From: QHWK01 sp035315685 | GTDB lineage: Bacteria; Acidobacteriota; Vicinamibacteria; Vicinamibacterales; CAVVIG01 | Assembly: GCA_035315685.1 (NCBI GenBank) | Contig: DATFXR010000094.1 | Location: 1-6,043 of the forward strand | Length of the DNA stretch: 6,043 bases | Direction: 5' to 3' | Shown here: piece by piece, positions 4,962 through 6,043 of the stretch | Layout: each line of letters begins with the position of its first letter | Position numbering within the stretch: the stretch's first letter is position 1 | Position numbers and translations under genes: made by a program | Notes under the pieces: generated by a model | What the model saw: only the letters and a program-made list of their open reading frames with translations | Database searches by the model: none | Told to the model about the DNA's origin: nothing

Positions 4962-6043
4962 GCGGATCATGGCTCGATGTAGTCGGCTTGGATGGCGTTC
5001 CTGAGGACTTGTGGGAGGACCGCGACCGCAGGTTCTACAAGATCTGGCGAGAGCGCACAGGCGGGATGCGCTACGCCTATCTGGCAGTGCTTCCGGCAAG
5101 CGACTCCCCTACGCGCGGTAGCCTCCGTCGCCTCGAGCACGAATATGAGTTGAAGGACCACGTCGACGCCGCCTGGGCGCTGCGGCCGCTGGAACTGGTG
5201 CGGGGGCGCGGGGCGACGGCGTTGGTGCTCGAGTACCAGGACGGCCAGCCGCTCGAACGCATGCTGGCGCGGCCCATGGAGGTTGGCGCCTTCCTGCGAA
5301 TCGCTGTTGCGTTGGCGAACGGGATGGTTCGGCTGCACGCGCGTGGCTTCGTCCATAAAGACATTAAGCCCGCCAACATCCTGGTCGATCCCGCCGGCGA
5401 CCGCGTCTGGTTGATGGGCTTCGGCGTCGCGTCCCGCATACCGCGCGAGCGGCAGTCACCCGAGCCGCCCGAGTTCATCGCCGGGACACTCTCCCATATG
5501 GCGCCTGAACAGACCGGCAGGATGAACCGTTCGGTCGACTCCCGCAGCGACCTCTACTCGTTAGGTGTCACGCTCTATCAGGCCGTGACCGGAACCCTTC
5601 CCTTCATGGCGACCGATCCCCTGGAGTGGGTGCATTGCCATGTGGCGCGATCGCCAGTGCCGCCGAGCACACGAGTCACCGACGTCTCGCCGCAGCTGTC
5701 GGCGATCATCATGAAGCTGCTCGCGAAGACGCCGGAGGAGCGATACCAGACTGCGGTGGGTGTCGAGCGCGATCTCCGCCGCTGCCTCGCCGACTGGGAC
5801 ACACGCCGCGCCATCGAGGAGTTCCCGCTTGCCGAATACGACCTCCCTGATCGATTGCTGATACCGGAGCGTCTGTACGGGCGCGAGCGCGAGATCGATG
5901 CGCTGCTCGCCGCTTTCGACAAGGTCATCACGGTTGGCAAGCCCGCGATGGTGCTCGTGAGCGGCCATCCTGGCATCGGGAAGTCCTCGGTCGTGAACGA
6001 GCTGCACAAGGTGCTGGTCCCTCCGCGCGGTCTGTTCGCCTCA
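4958..6043 (+). CDS. Ser/Thr kinase-like/AAA ATPase multidomain sensor, 3' end beyond window
   Basis: The 362 residues visible run off the window. Residues about 20-285 form a Ser/Thr kinase-like domain: catalytic loop VHKDIKPAN (D135, N140), APEQ (182-185) and DSRSDLYSLGVTLYQ (194-208). The metal-binding DFG is GFG (154-156), and the β3 segment AYLAVLPAS has no VAIK lysine, so phosphotransfer is doubtful. After a linker with LYGRERE (307-312) comes a P-loop, SGHPGIGKSS (335-344; K342), opening an AAA/STAND-type ATPase. This order matches the large family annotated as kinase/ATP-binding protein/sensor histidine kinase; those further domains, if present, lie outside. It is a cytoplasmic signalling protein with unknown input. 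The ATG at 4958 overlaps the preceding stop and has only a weak AGG upstream; a GTG at 4943 is also possible. Confidence 0.85.
   Translation, partial: MSGSWLDVVGLDGVPEDLWEDRDRRFYKIWRERTGGMRYAYLAVLPASDSPTRGSLRRLEHEYELKDHVDAAWALRPLELVRGRGATALVLEYQDGQPLERMLARPMEVGAFLRIAVALANGMVRLHARGFVHKDIKPANILVDPAGDRVWLMGFGVASRIPRERQSPEPPEFIAGTLSHMAPEQTGRMNRSVDSRSDLYSLGVTLYQAVTGTLPFMATDPLEWVHCHVARSPVPPSTRVTDVSPQLSAIIMKLLAKTPEERYQTAVGVERDLRRCLADWDTRRAIEEFPLAEYDLPDRLLIPERLYGREREIDALLAAFDKVITVGKPAMVLVSGHPGIGKSSVVNELHKVLVPPRGLFAS

Noticed and set aside
4737..5099. Minus-strand ORF opposite the leader ORF and kinase start
   Set aside because: It is an Arg/Leu/Ser-rich shadow opposite a strong ribosome binding site and a recognisable kinase-like gene.
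5561..6007. Two overlapping minus-strand ORFs of over 140 codons
   Set aside because: Both lie opposite the conserved kinase and P-loop coding sequence and have no domain signature.
1..6043. CRISPR arrays, tRNA or rRNA genes, insertion sequences
   Set aside because: No regularly spaced direct repeats, no tRNA-like cloverleaf or rRNA segment, and no transposase motif or terminal inverted repeats were seen.

Overview
The window is GC-rich and its genes have strongly G/C-biased third codon positions. The gene content suggests a soil or sediment bacterium, most plausibly an acidobacterium of the Vicinamibacteria type: an M64 metallopeptidase, a lysine/glycine-rich histone-tail-like protein, a relic of the TolB/PD40 propeller found behind many acidobacterial Ser/Thr kinases, and a very large kinase–ATPase sensor. 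This assignment is inferred from gene families; no rRNA or other phylogenetic marker is present.

Layout, left to right. (1) Positions 2-799 (+): C-terminal part of an M64 (IgA-peptidase-like) zinc metallopeptidase, cut by the window edge. (2) Positions 800-887: spacer with a weak promoter candidate, a perfect 8-bp hairpin and a ribosome binding site. (3) Positions 888-1244 (+): 118-residue protein with an acidic head and a Lys/Gly/Ala-rich histone H1-like tail, followed by a strong hairpin at 1264-1299 between convergent genes. (4) Positions 1437-3972 (-): a compact three-gene operon, read right to left. It encodes an exported trypsin/HtrA-type serine protease, a small lipoprotein-signal protein carrying a CdiA-CT RNase A-like toxin domain, and a CdiI-like immunity protein whose ATG overlaps the toxin stop (ATGA). 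A good sigma70-type promoter lies upstream at 4080-4108 (-). (5) Positions 4254-4666 (+): frameshifted remnant of a PD40/TolB-like propeller. (6) Positions 4809-4961 (+): 50-codon ORF with an excellent Shine-Dalgarno, overlapping by ATGA the next gene. (7) Positions 4958-6043 (+): start of a large Ser/Thr kinase-like/AAA ATPase signalling protein, open at the window end.

The most interesting part is the protease–RNase–immunity operon. Bacterial RNase A-like domains are best known as the C-terminal warheads of giant CdiA exoproteins with a matching immunity gene. Here the domain stands alone behind its own export signal, with the putative catalytic residues intact, its immunity gene coupled directly behind it, and an exported protease gene immediately in front. 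No CdiA, CdiB, Rhs, VgrG or PAAR gene is visible. The sequence supports a small toxin/immunity module with an unconventional route to its target. The role of the protease (maturation, release or unrelated) is inference.

The right end holds two signalling-related pieces: a decayed kinase-associated propeller and an apparently intact kinase–ATPase. The kinase-like domain of the latter lacks the usual DFG aspartate and a recognisable VAIK lysine.
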